28,348 bases of DNA from Bathymodiolus brooksi thiotrophic gill symbiont (GTDB taxonomy: Bacteria > Pseudomonadota > Gammaproteobacteria > PS1 > Pseudothioglobaceae), in the NCBI RefSeq assembly GCF_903642095.1, contig NZ_CAHJWD020000478.1, positions 1-28,348 on the forward strand, given 5' to 3'. Numbering within the stretch: the first letter of the stretch is position 1; each line of letters begins with the position of its first letter. The position numbers and the translations under genes were made by a program. Below the pieces are notes generated by a model. The model was given only the letters and a program-made list of their open reading frames with translations. It searched no databases and was not told the origin of the DNA. Of this stretch, positions 22,347 through 28,348 are shown in pieces.

Positions 22347-23561
22347 TTACTTAATTGTAAATTCTGGATAGGCATGCAGTCCACACTCTGAAATATCCAC
22401 ACCTTCTGCTTCTTCTTGCTCTGAAACACGAACACCCATAACCACTTTAATAGCCAACCAAAGTATAAGAGATGTACCGAACACCCAAATAAAGATAGTT
22501 GCAGCACCAAGTAATTGTCCTGTAAATAACACATCAGGGTTAGTGAGTGGCACTGCTAATAAGCCCCACAATCCAACCACACCATGCACCGAAATTGCAC
22601 CGACTGGATCGTCAATTTTAAATACCTTGTCTAAGGTTGAAATTGAAAATACAACTAAAATACCACCAACAGCACCAATTAAAGTCGCACCCAAGGCACT
22701 CGGTGTATCTGGTCCTGCGGTAATCGCAACCAAACCAGCTAACGCACCATTTAATGCCATAGTAAGGTCAGCTTTGCCCCACAATATCTTAACTAATAGT
22801 AGTGCTGCAATCACACCACCTGCCGCCGCTGCATTTGTATTTAAAAATACCATTGCCACTGCATTTGCACTTTCTTTGCTCGCCATTGACAACACTGAAC
22901 CGCCATTAAAGCCAAACCAGCCCATCCATAAAATAAATGTGCCTAAAGTTGCTAAAGGCATATTTGCACCCATAATTGCATTTGAAGAACCGTCTTTATT
23001 GTATTTTCCTCTACGAGCACCAAGCACCAATACACCCGCTAATGCCGCCGCTGCACCTGCCATATGCACAATACCCGAACCTGCAAAATCAGAAAAACCA
23101 TAATCAGATAATTTAAACAATCCAAATACTGCCTCTCTACCCCAAGTCCATGCACCTTCTAACGGGTAGATAATTGCAGTAAATACCAATGCAAAAGCAA
23201 AAAATGAGAATAATTTCATTCTTTCAGCCACCGCACCAGAAACAATCGACATCGCTGTTGCGACAAATACGACTTGGAAGAAAAAATCTGCTGCATTTGA
23301 GTATTTATCACCTTGACCACTAATGCCATCTAATAATACACCGCCACCATACATCAAGTCATAACCATATATCATATAAGTAGTGCAAGAAATTGCAAAC
23401 AATCCGATATTTTTGGTTAAAATTTCTGTCGTATTTTTACTCCTAACAAGACCCGCTTCTAACATTGAGAATCCTGCTGCCATCCACATAACTAATGCAC
23501 CCATTACTAAAAAGTAAAAAGTATTAATAGCAAATTGCATTTCTAATATTGTATTTTCCAT
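22347..23561 (-). CDS. amtB: Ammonium transporter
   Basis: 404 residues from ATG at 23559-23561, chosen because AAGGAGG lies six bases upstream; an earlier in-frame ATG would overlap glnK. Eleven or so membrane spans are visible, starting with NTFYFLVMGALVMWMAAGFSML and the Amt signature FSMLEAGLVRSKN. The twin pore histidines are present in GSGIVHMAGAAAALAG and ISVHGVVGLWG. The C-terminal cytoplasmic tail (EQEEAEGVDISECGLHAYPE) is the part that binds the PII protein. AmtB passes NH4+/NH3 into the cell and is plugged by GlnK when nitrogen is sufficient. It lies 10 bp after glnK. The tail of a second ammonium transporter gene lies at the right edge of the window. Confidence 0.96.
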   Translation of the reverse strand: MENTILEMQFAINTFYFLVMGALVMWMAAGFSMLEAGLVRSKNTTEILTKNIGLFAISCTTYMIYGYDLMYGGGVLLDGISGQGDKYSNAADFFFQVVFVATAMSIVSGAVAERMKLFSFFAFALVFTAIIYPLEGAWTWGREAVFGLFKLSDYGFSDFAGSGIVHMAGAAAALAGVLVLGARRGKYNKDGSSNAIMGANMPLATLGTFILWMGWFGFNGGSVLSMASKESANAVAMVFLNTNAAAAGGVIAALLLVKILWGKADLTMALNGALAGLVAITAGPDTPSALGATLIGAVGGILVVFSISTLDKVFKIDDPVGAISVHGVVGLWGLLAVPLTNPDVLFTGQLLGAATIFIWVFGTSLILWLAIKVVMGVRVSEQEEAEGVDISECGLHAYPEFTIK

Positions 23562-23571
23562 AATTGCCTCC

Positions 23572-23928
<357 letters not shown>

Positions 23929-23942
23929 CTATTCTCAAAAAC

Positions 23943-23996
23943 AAAAAAAAGCCAACAACTGCACTTGCAAAATATGCAAATACAATTTGTTGGCTT
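23943..23996 (-). terminator. Leader terminator 2, proximal to glnK
   Basis: On the minus strand AAGCCAACAA (23987-23996) pairs with TTGTTGGCTT (23949-23958), a 10-bp stem. A smaller inner hairpin (TTGCA/TGCAA) lies in the apical region, and eight T (23943-23950) follow, partly shared with the stem. It lies upstream of glnK in the same transcript, so it should work as an attenuator and not as an operon end. Confidence 0.9.
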
Positions 23997-24009
23997 CTAT
24001 ACCTTTTTT

Positions 24010-24028
24010 CAGTTCCACCTTGAAACTG
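24010..24028 (-). promoter_or_regulatory. Candidate ANTAR-binding hairpin 2 in the glnK leader
   Basis: Minus-strand CAGTTTC AAGGTG GAACTG. With one bulged T the stem closes on a six-base loop AAGGTG, with A at position 1 and G at position 4, the ANTAR loop rule. An unbulged pairing with a five-base loop (AAGGT) is also possible, so the call is tentative. It lies between the two leader terminators. Confidence 0.5.
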
Positions 24029-24030
24029 GC

Positions 24031-24082
24031 AAAAAAAAATGTTTATCCAAACCTTTTAATTAAAAAAAGTTCAAATAAACAT
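24031..24082 (-). terminator. Leader terminator 1, promoter-proximal
   Basis: On the minus strand ATGTTTAT (24075-24082) pairs with ATAAACAT (24039-24046). The inner bases continue the helix to about 19 bp with several G-T pairs and a TTAATT loop. Nine T follow at 24031-24039. It is a strong hairpin plus T-run about 40-90 nt into the glnK leader. Confidence 0.8.
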
Positions 24083-24099
24083 CAGTGTTTTATGTTAAA

Positions 24100-24113
24100 T
24101 CCCACCTTTGGGA
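24100..24113 (-). promoter_or_regulatory. Candidate ANTAR-binding hairpin 1 in the glnK leader
   Basis: Minus-strand TCCC AAAGGT GGGA: a 4-bp stem closing a six-base loop with A at position 1 and G at position 4. It lies about 10-20 nt from the predicted transcript start, upstream of leader terminator 1. It shares AAGGTGG with hairpin 2. Confidence 0.55.
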
Positions 24114-24128
24114 AGCAACTGGGGAAGA

Positions 24129-24156
24129 ATTATAAATTAAATAAATATTTTGTCAA
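24129..24156 (-). promoter_or_regulatory. glnK-amtB promoter, near consensus
   Basis: Minus-strand TTGACA (24151-24156), a 16-bp spacer and TATAAT (24129-24134), both perfect hexamers. Transcription should start near 24122, giving a leader of about 200 nt. The -35 lies only 4 bp past the ligA-like stop. Such a strong promoter suits control after initiation by the leader terminators. No sigma-54 motif (GG-N10-GC) was noticed here. Confidence 0.85.
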
Positions 24157-24160
24157 GTAT

Positions 24161-26053
24161 TTATTGAATTATTGCCAAATATTTTTCTTCGGTCAATATT
24201 TCTACGCCGAATTTTTCTGCATTTTCAATTTTTTTATCCCCTACTTTTTCACCTATCACCAAATAATCTGTCTTTGCACTCACGCTGGTTACCACTTGAA
24301 TACCAATGGACTTGGCATATTTTTTCATTGCCTCTCTTGGGTTACTCATCTTGCCAGTAAACACCACTTTTTTACCATTAAGTTTATGTGTAAATTCTAC
24401 CAAATCTTTTTGCAAATACGTTAATTCTAAATTAAAATTGCGTTGGCTTAATAATTCAAATTCATCCTTAATACTTCTAAGTCCTGTAACAATAGCGTAT
24501 GCAGTGAGTTCGGCAAAGCCTTCAATTTCAGCTATTTTTTCAATATCAAGTGCAAAAATATCGCTAAGTGGATAAGCTTTAAGTAAATTTTCACAATTCC
24601 CTATGCTTAATCTAACAACGCCAAATGCCGCTAAAAAACGCCAATCTTCAATTTGCTCAGTGCTTGATCTTTCTAATTGCCCAACAAGATTGCTACTGGT
24701 TTTTTCACCAAAACCCATTGCCATTAAACGCACTGAATTCAAGGCATAAATCTCTGAAATTTTACGAATATCTTGTTTATATAATTTTTCAATAGTGGCA
24801 ATGCCAAAACCATCATTGTTGGCGAGTATCTTAAAAAAATATGCCATTTTTCCAATAACTTGTGCTGGGCATTCTTGATGATTAATACACATTAAAAAAT
24901 CAGATTCCCATTGTAACGGCTTGTTGCAACTTGGGCAGACTTCTGGAATGTCGGTCGGTGCTGATTTTAAAACTTGATTGATTTTGGGGATAACTAAACC
25001 AGAGCGAGTTAGCTCAATGATTGAGCCACTGCCCAGCCCTTGTTCCTTGACCAAGCCGTAATGATGTCCTGTTGCACGATGAATGGTCGCACCACTAAGT
25101 AAAGTTGGTTCTAATTCTGCCACAGGGGTGATTTTTCCTGTGCGTCCGACTTGGGGGGTAACGGACAGAACCTTAACTTGTGCCTTATCTCTATTCTCTT
25201 TAAAAGCAATTTGCCAACGATGAAATTTTCGATTGGCACCCATACAGTTTTTCAACGCATCATCTGCTACTGCAAACACCACGCCATCTATATCAAAATC
25301 AACACTCTCCAATATATGATTAACAATTTGTGTAAATTGCCCCTCTAATTCGTTAATATTAACTGACTTAGTCGGCAACTGAGCAAAAGGCACAAATAAA
25401 GCGGCTTTGGCATCAATCGCTTGTTGTGCTTTGATATCAAGTTCTTTTTCTTTAATAAGGCTTGCTTGAAAATTACGCGGATATTCAAAATCACCAGACA
25501 AATGAGATTTAAAATAACTTTTCTTAACCACAATTTCTCCTGCACCTTGCCCACGCTCAGAATCATTATAAATTTGTAATCCTCGCTCAAACACACGACT
25601 AATATCACTGCCTTTTTTGCCATCGCCTCTAGTGTATAGCCCTTTACCGTCATCATAACCTGCAAAGCCATCTAACTTAGGTGTGGCTTTGATTTGAATT
25701 TTATTATCAGCAAGGTTGATAATAGAGGCAGATTTTTGAATGCGTTCTAACCATTTGCTTATCTCTTGCCACGAATACGCTTTATCTATAGAAAGCATAA
25801 TTTCTGGTAGCAACACCTTCTCTTCAGAAAACCCTTGCCCTTCTGGCTCTACAGATTGAAATAATGAATGATGTGGTAGCCTTTCCTTGAGTGCAGCAAG
25901 ATAAATAAAATCATAATCTTTGTCGGTAACAATGGGCTCTCCTGCTCGATAAGCAAGATTAGCAGTTTGGCAAAACTGCGCCAAATCCTCATCTGACAAA
26001 TCATCCAGTGAAATTTCTTGCTGAATAATTTGGTCAATAAAAGATTTTTGCAT
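24161..26053 (-). CDS. ligA: Divergent NAD-dependent DNA ligase (LigA-like)
   Basis: 630 residues, a little short for LigA (about 670). Domain order is kept: N-terminal Ia-like region (1-95), adenylation domain with the nucleophile Lys126 in Lys-Leu-Asp-Gly, OB fold (QVGRTGKITPVAELEP), a four-Cys zinc finger (CPSC and MCINHQEC), helix-hairpin-helix region, and a C-terminal BRCT domain (NGKKVVFTGKM). LigA seals nicks using NAD. Several conserved positions differ. IDGVVIKV becomes IDGVVFAV, losing the motif IV Lys (Ala261); motif V reads AFKEN instead of AFKFP (Lys285 kept). In domain Ia the usual Tyr-His pair that contacts NAD reads Ala34-Tyr35. It may be a functional divergent LigA or a paralogue. 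It is third in the dapA-bamC-ligA run; ATG lacks a clear Shine-Dalgarno. Confidence 0.85.
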   Translation of the reverse strand: MQKSFIDQIIQQEISLDDLSDEDLAQFCQTANLAYRAGEPIVTDKDYDFIYLAALKERLPHHSLFQSVEPEGQGFSEEKVLLPEIMLSIDKAYSWQEISKWLERIQKSASIINLADNKIQIKATPKLDGFAGYDDGKGLYTRGDGKKGSDISRVFERGLQIYNDSERGQGAGEIVVKKSYFKSHLSGDFEYPRNFQASLIKEKELDIKAQQAIDAKAALFVPFAQLPTKSVNINELEGQFTQIVNHILESVDFDIDGVVFAVADDALKNCMGANRKFHRWQIAFKENRDKAQVKVLSVTPQVGRTGKITPVAELEPTLLSGATIHRATGHHYGLVKEQGLGSGSIIELTRSGLVIPKINQVLKSAPTDIPEVCPSCNKPLQWESDFLMCINHQECPAQVIGKMAYFFKILANNDGFGIATIEKLYKQDIRKISEIYALNSVRLMAMGFGEKTSSNLVGQLERSSTEQIEDWRFLAAFGVVRLSIGNCENLLKAYPLSDIFALDIEKIAEIEGFAELTAYAIVTGLRSIKDEFELLSQRNFNLELTYLQKDLVEFTHKLNGKKVVFTGKMSNPREAMKKYAKSIGIQVVTSVSAKTDYLVIGEKVGDKKIENAEKFGVEILTEEKYLAIIQ

Positions 26054-26114
26054 AATAATTGCTGTCTCTAGATTTTATAAATCCACTAAAAAGGAAAATA
26101 TGACTGTTTTTTTA

Positions 26115-27248
26115 CTAAAATTGCTTGGCTATATTACCCAATAACTCGTAACTAAAATCAATCGTTTCCTTTTTATTTTGTTCAGACAAATCGTTAAAAT
26201 ACACTTCTGTTGCATTATTGCTAATCTGTTTCACAACAATTTGATATGATTCCTTAATCGCATCATCACCAAAAACACTCGAAAGAATACCTTTGTCTTT
26301 TTCCTTGGCAATATTAATATAAAAACTACCTTCTTTCACATCTTTATCTTCAACATCAACGCCTAACTGGTCAAGTGCCCAACCAATACTTACCCAAGTG
26401 CTGTATTTATTTAAAGAAAATTTAAGCTTTGCATAGCCACCAACCCCTTTAACAAACTCTACACTTGTTTTCTCTTTCTTTTGGGTTGCAATAATTTGAT
26501 CTTTTGCTTTCATATTATCGCTACCCAGATAAAGCATAAAACGATAAAGCATTTCAGTTTCTAATGCCTCATCTTTGGAATGAACCTGCCAAATAGTATT
26601 TTCACCTTCACCACCTGTATCGGTAATCACTTCTTTCATAGAACTTAGGGTTAGGTAAACTTCGGTTTTTTTGTTGTCTTTTGTGGGTTCGATTCTTATT
26701 CTATATTTGTCAATAGTTGGCAATGCATATCTTACAGAAACTGCCTTTTGCAAAATTGATCTGAAAAAGCCAACAGATTGATCAGGAATTTCAGGATAAT
26801 TTTCTAAAAAATCCGTTTCCATTATGCCAATTTTTTTATTGAATTTTTTAATCTCAAAGCCATGCGACTTAAAGAAAGATTGTGCTAAATCCCATACCAC
26901 GCCTAATTTTTTATCAACCACCAACCAACGAATTTGACCCAATTTTTTCACTTGAATATCAGCAGATGTGTCTAAAACTTTTGACACACTACTTGCAACT
27001 GCATCATTATGAGAAAAACTAATCCTATTCTCTTCAACATTTGATGCATGCTCACTCAGCTTAAAGGCATCTTGAGAATTGGGCTTAGTTAAATCTGGTG
27101 GCACTTCCAAAGAAGTTATTGTTTTATTTGCATAATATTGAATATCAATTTCACCAAGATTTACTTGCTTATCTTTCTCGTCTTGCTCTAATGAAAAACA
27201 ACCTGCTACAGAAAAGGCGAGCAATGTAATTGTAAATATTTTTATCAT
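26115..27248 (-). CDS. bamC: Outer membrane assembly lipoprotein BamC
   Basis: 377 residues. The N-terminus is a lipoprotein signal with lipobox FSVAGC, so Cys17 is lipidated. The Phe at +2 fits sorting to the outer membrane. A poorly structured stretch follows with SLEVPPDLTKP, matching the part of BamC that wraps on BamD, and then two helix-grip domains (about 100-225 and 255-375). BamC is an accessory part of the BAM complex that inserts outer-membrane proteins. Overall sequence is divergent; the call rests on the lipoprotein start, the proline-rich segment, size and the dapA-bamC linkage seen in E. coli. Its ATG overlaps the dapA stop (ATGA). Confidence 0.9.
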   Translation of the reverse strand: MIKIFTITLLAFSVAGCFSLEQDEKDKQVNLGEIDIQYYANKTITSLEVPPDLTKPNSQDAFKLSEHASNVEENRISFSHNDAVASSVSKVLDTSADIQVKKLGQIRWLVVDKKLGVVWDLAQSFFKSHGFEIKKFNKKIGIMETDFLENYPEIPDQSVGFFRSILQKAVSVRYALPTIDKYRIRIEPTKDNKKTEVYLTLSSMKEVITDTGGEGENTIWQVHSKDEALETEMLYRFMLYLGSDNMKAKDQIIATQKKEKTSVEFVKGVGGYAKLKFSLNKYSTWVSIGWALDQLGVDVEDKDVKEGSFYINIAKEKDKGILSSVFGDDAIKESYQIVVKQISNNATEVYFNDLSEQNKKETIDFSYELLGNIAKQF

Positions 27249-28138
27249 ATTGTAACTCCTAAATCAGCCAAATCTTGTTCTAATATATCTTGAGCATTCT
27301 GTGATAATTCTGTTAAAGGCAAGCGAATACCATGCTTGCATTTTCCCATTTTATACATAGCCCATTTCACTGGAATTGGATTTGACTCAATAAATAAATG
27401 TTGATGTAAATTGTGTAAATTTGCATCAATCTCTTGTGCTGTTTTTTCATCACCTTCAAAAGCCGCTTGATAGGCATTTGATACTTCCTTCGGTGCTACA
27501 TTACTCGTTACTGAAATACCACCATGACCGCCCATTAAGATAAATTCAACTGCAGTCGCATCATCACCACTATACAATAAAAAATCTGCTGGGCAATTAT
27601 TCATTAATGCTTGTGCAACTTTTAAATCCCCCGTAGCATCTTTAATACCAATAATATTGTCAACTTTGGACAAACGCACGGTGGTCTCTACAGACAAATC
27701 TATTGCTGTTCTGCTTGGCACATTATACAAAATTTGGTCAATATCAACTGCTTCAGCAATGGCTTTGTAATGTTGATACAACCCTTCTTGTGTCGGCTTA
27801 TTGTAATAAGGTGTAACCAATAAACACGCATCTGCCCCTATATCTTTAGCAGCCTGAGTCAACTCAATTGCCTCAGAAGTAGAATTAGCACCTGTGCCTG
27901 CAATAATAGCAATACGCCCTTTGGCAATATCAATGGTTTTTTGCATTACCTCAATGTGTTCAACCTGATTTAATGTTGCACTCTCACCAGTGGTTCCCAT
28001 AGAGACAATAGCCTTAGTGCCATTCTCAATATGAAATTCAATCAAGTTTGCCAAAGCATCAAAATCTATTGACCCATCTGCAAACATCGGAGTAATTAGG
28101 GCGACCATTGCGCCTGTTAATGGGTGTTCAATTTTCAT
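27245..28138 (-). CDS. dapA: 4-hydroxy-tetrahydrodipicolinate synthase
   Basis: 297 residues, the standard DapA size. It condenses pyruvate with aspartate semialdehyde, the first committed step to diaminopimelate and lysine. The TIM barrel shows the family motifs: MVALITPM, GTTGESATL with the catalytic Thr pair, LLVTPYYNKPTQEG with the catalytic Tyr, YNVPSRT, and IIGIKDATGD with the Schiff-base Lys. AAGGCG precedes the ATG at 28136-28138. It overlaps bamC by 4 bp. A repeat copy directly upstream appears to supply the -10 element of its promoter. Confidence 0.98.
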   Translation of the reverse strand: MKIEHPLTGAMVALITPMFADGSIDFDALANLIEFHIENGTKAIVSMGTTGESATLNQVEHIEVMQKTIDIAKGRIAIIAGTGANSTSEAIELTQAAKDIGADACLLVTPYYNKPTQEGLYQHYKAIAEAVDIDQILYNVPSRTAIDLSVETTVRLSKVDNIIGIKDATGDLKVAQALMNNCPADFLLYSGDDATAVEFILMGGHGGISVTSNVAPKEVSNAYQAAFEGDEKTAQEIDANLHNLHQHLFIESNPIPVKWAMYKMGKCKHGIRLPLTELSQNAQDILEQDLADLGVTI

Positions 28139-28153
28139 CGCCTTATTATATAT

Positions 28154-28180
28154 GAGACCTTTATATAAATATGAATTTTT
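28154..28180 (+). repeat. Single-end copy of the inverted-repeat family, copy 5
   Basis: GAGACCTTTATATAAATATG followed by AATTTTT matches 24 of 27 bases of the left end of the element at 9052. The tip points at dapA. No partner end was found within the following 160 bp. Confidence 0.6.
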
Positions 28181-28188
28181 CTAATCAA
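28160..28188 (-). promoter_or_regulatory. dapA promoter, partly made of a repeat
   Basis: Minus-strand TTGATT (28183-28188), a 17-bp spacer, and TATAAA (28160-28165). The start would be near 28153, giving a leader of about 15 nt containing the AAGGCG ribosome binding site. The -10 and most of the spacer lie within repeat copy 5. Confidence 0.6.
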
Positions 28189-28233
28189 CCATATTGATAC
28201 AAAAACTTCATACAAATAACAACTTTTTTAGAC

Positions 28234-28264
28234 ATAAAAACCCCACTAAAACAAAATTTTAGTG
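28234..28264 (-). terminator. Terminator of the right-edge ammonium transporter gene
   Basis: On the minus strand CACTAAAA (28257-28264), loop TTTTG, TTTTAGTG (28244-28251) form a perfect 8-bp hairpin. GGG and then TTTTTAT follow. It lies 22 bp after the transporter stop. Confidence 0.6.
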
Positions 28265-28286
28265 AGATTTGATTTAAAGATACAGT

Positions 28287-28348
28287 CTATAGATTGTAAC
28301 CTACTTCCTCATGTGAAGTAATGTTCAAACCTTGTTGCTCCTCCTCTG
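28287..28348 (-). CDS. Second ammonium transporter, C-terminal fragment
   Basis: Only the last 19 codons and stop are inside the window, ending EEEQQGLNITSHEEVGYNL. This matches the cytoplasmic tail of Amt proteins (compare EQEEAEGVDISECGLHAYPE in the amtB of this window). It is therefore probably a second Amt paralogue, upstream of and on the same strand as dapA but ended by its own terminator. The identification rests on a short tail and should be treated as probable. Confidence 0.6.
   Translation of the reverse strand, partial: EEEQQGLNITSHEEVGYNL

Noticed and set aside
22543..23103. Plus-strand open frame of 186 codons inside amtB
   Set aside because: It is antisense to a well-conserved transporter gene. 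Its composition mirrors the amtB codons, and it has no ribosome binding site or family resemblance.
24172..24575. Plus-strand frames opposite the 3' end of the ligA-like gene
   Set aside because: Antisense shadows of a conserved BRCT and helix-hairpin-helix region.

Overview
The window is 28.3 kb of AT-rich bacterial DNA from a gammaproteobacterium. Gene order and protein sequences (tRNA-Tyr/Gly/Thr-tuf, mraZ-rsmH-ftsL-ftsI, hisIE-tatABC, dapA-bamC, glnK-amtB) look most like the SUP05/Thioglobus group of sulfur oxidisers, free-living or symbiotic. That placement is inferred from composition and gene style; no sulfur-oxidation gene lies in the window. Almost every base is accounted for by housekeeping or stress genes. 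There is no phage, intact insertion sequence or CRISPR array, but short terminal-inverted-repeat-like copies are scattered between genes.

Layout. 1-436: start of tuf and a tRNA-Thr/Gly/Tyr cluster on the minus strand with its promoter. 608-1834: short malic enzyme. 1835-2480: about 650 bp with no gene I can support. 2483-6267: division/cell-wall cluster, led by a MraZ-type operator and an undescribed 59-aa membrane protein, then mraZ, rsmH, ftsL, ftsI. The cluster stops there. 6312-10612: dnaG, a lipid A acyltransferase-like gene, rpsO and a frameshift-free prfB. 10607-17480: a redox-stress block. It holds an HxlR regulator divergent from a secreted SnoaL-PEBP fusion and an MdaB-like quinone reductase, then an OxyR-like regulator divergent from peroxiredoxin-glutaredoxin, catalase, an encapsulated-ferritin-type protein and glutathione reductase. 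17616-19831: hisI, hisE, tatA, tatB, tatC, with a 161-bp inverted-repeat element between tatA and tatB. 19920-24156: nitrogen block with an FNR-like regulator, a NasT-like ANTAR regulator, a TorF-type porin, amtB and glnK. 24161-28138: dapA-bamC-ligA. 28287-28348: tail of a second ammonium transporter.

How it fits together. The most interesting candidate system is the nitrogen block. glnK-amtB has a near-consensus promoter followed by a roughly 200-nt leader containing two small hairpins whose six-base loops carry A at position 1 and G at position 4, and two strong intrinsic terminators. An ANTAR protein, the class that binds such loops and prevents termination, is encoded just downstream, but its receiver domain has Asn where the phosphorylated Asp should be. 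The second candidate is the peroxide operon. An OxyR-type protein that keeps the peroxidatic Cys but lacks the usual resolving Cys faces a four-half-site operator, and the operon includes an encapsulated-ferritin-type protein without a neighbouring shell gene or a visible cargo-loading tail. Several proteins also lack expected key residues (LpxL-like, LigA-like, FNR-like) or carry insertions (FtsI).
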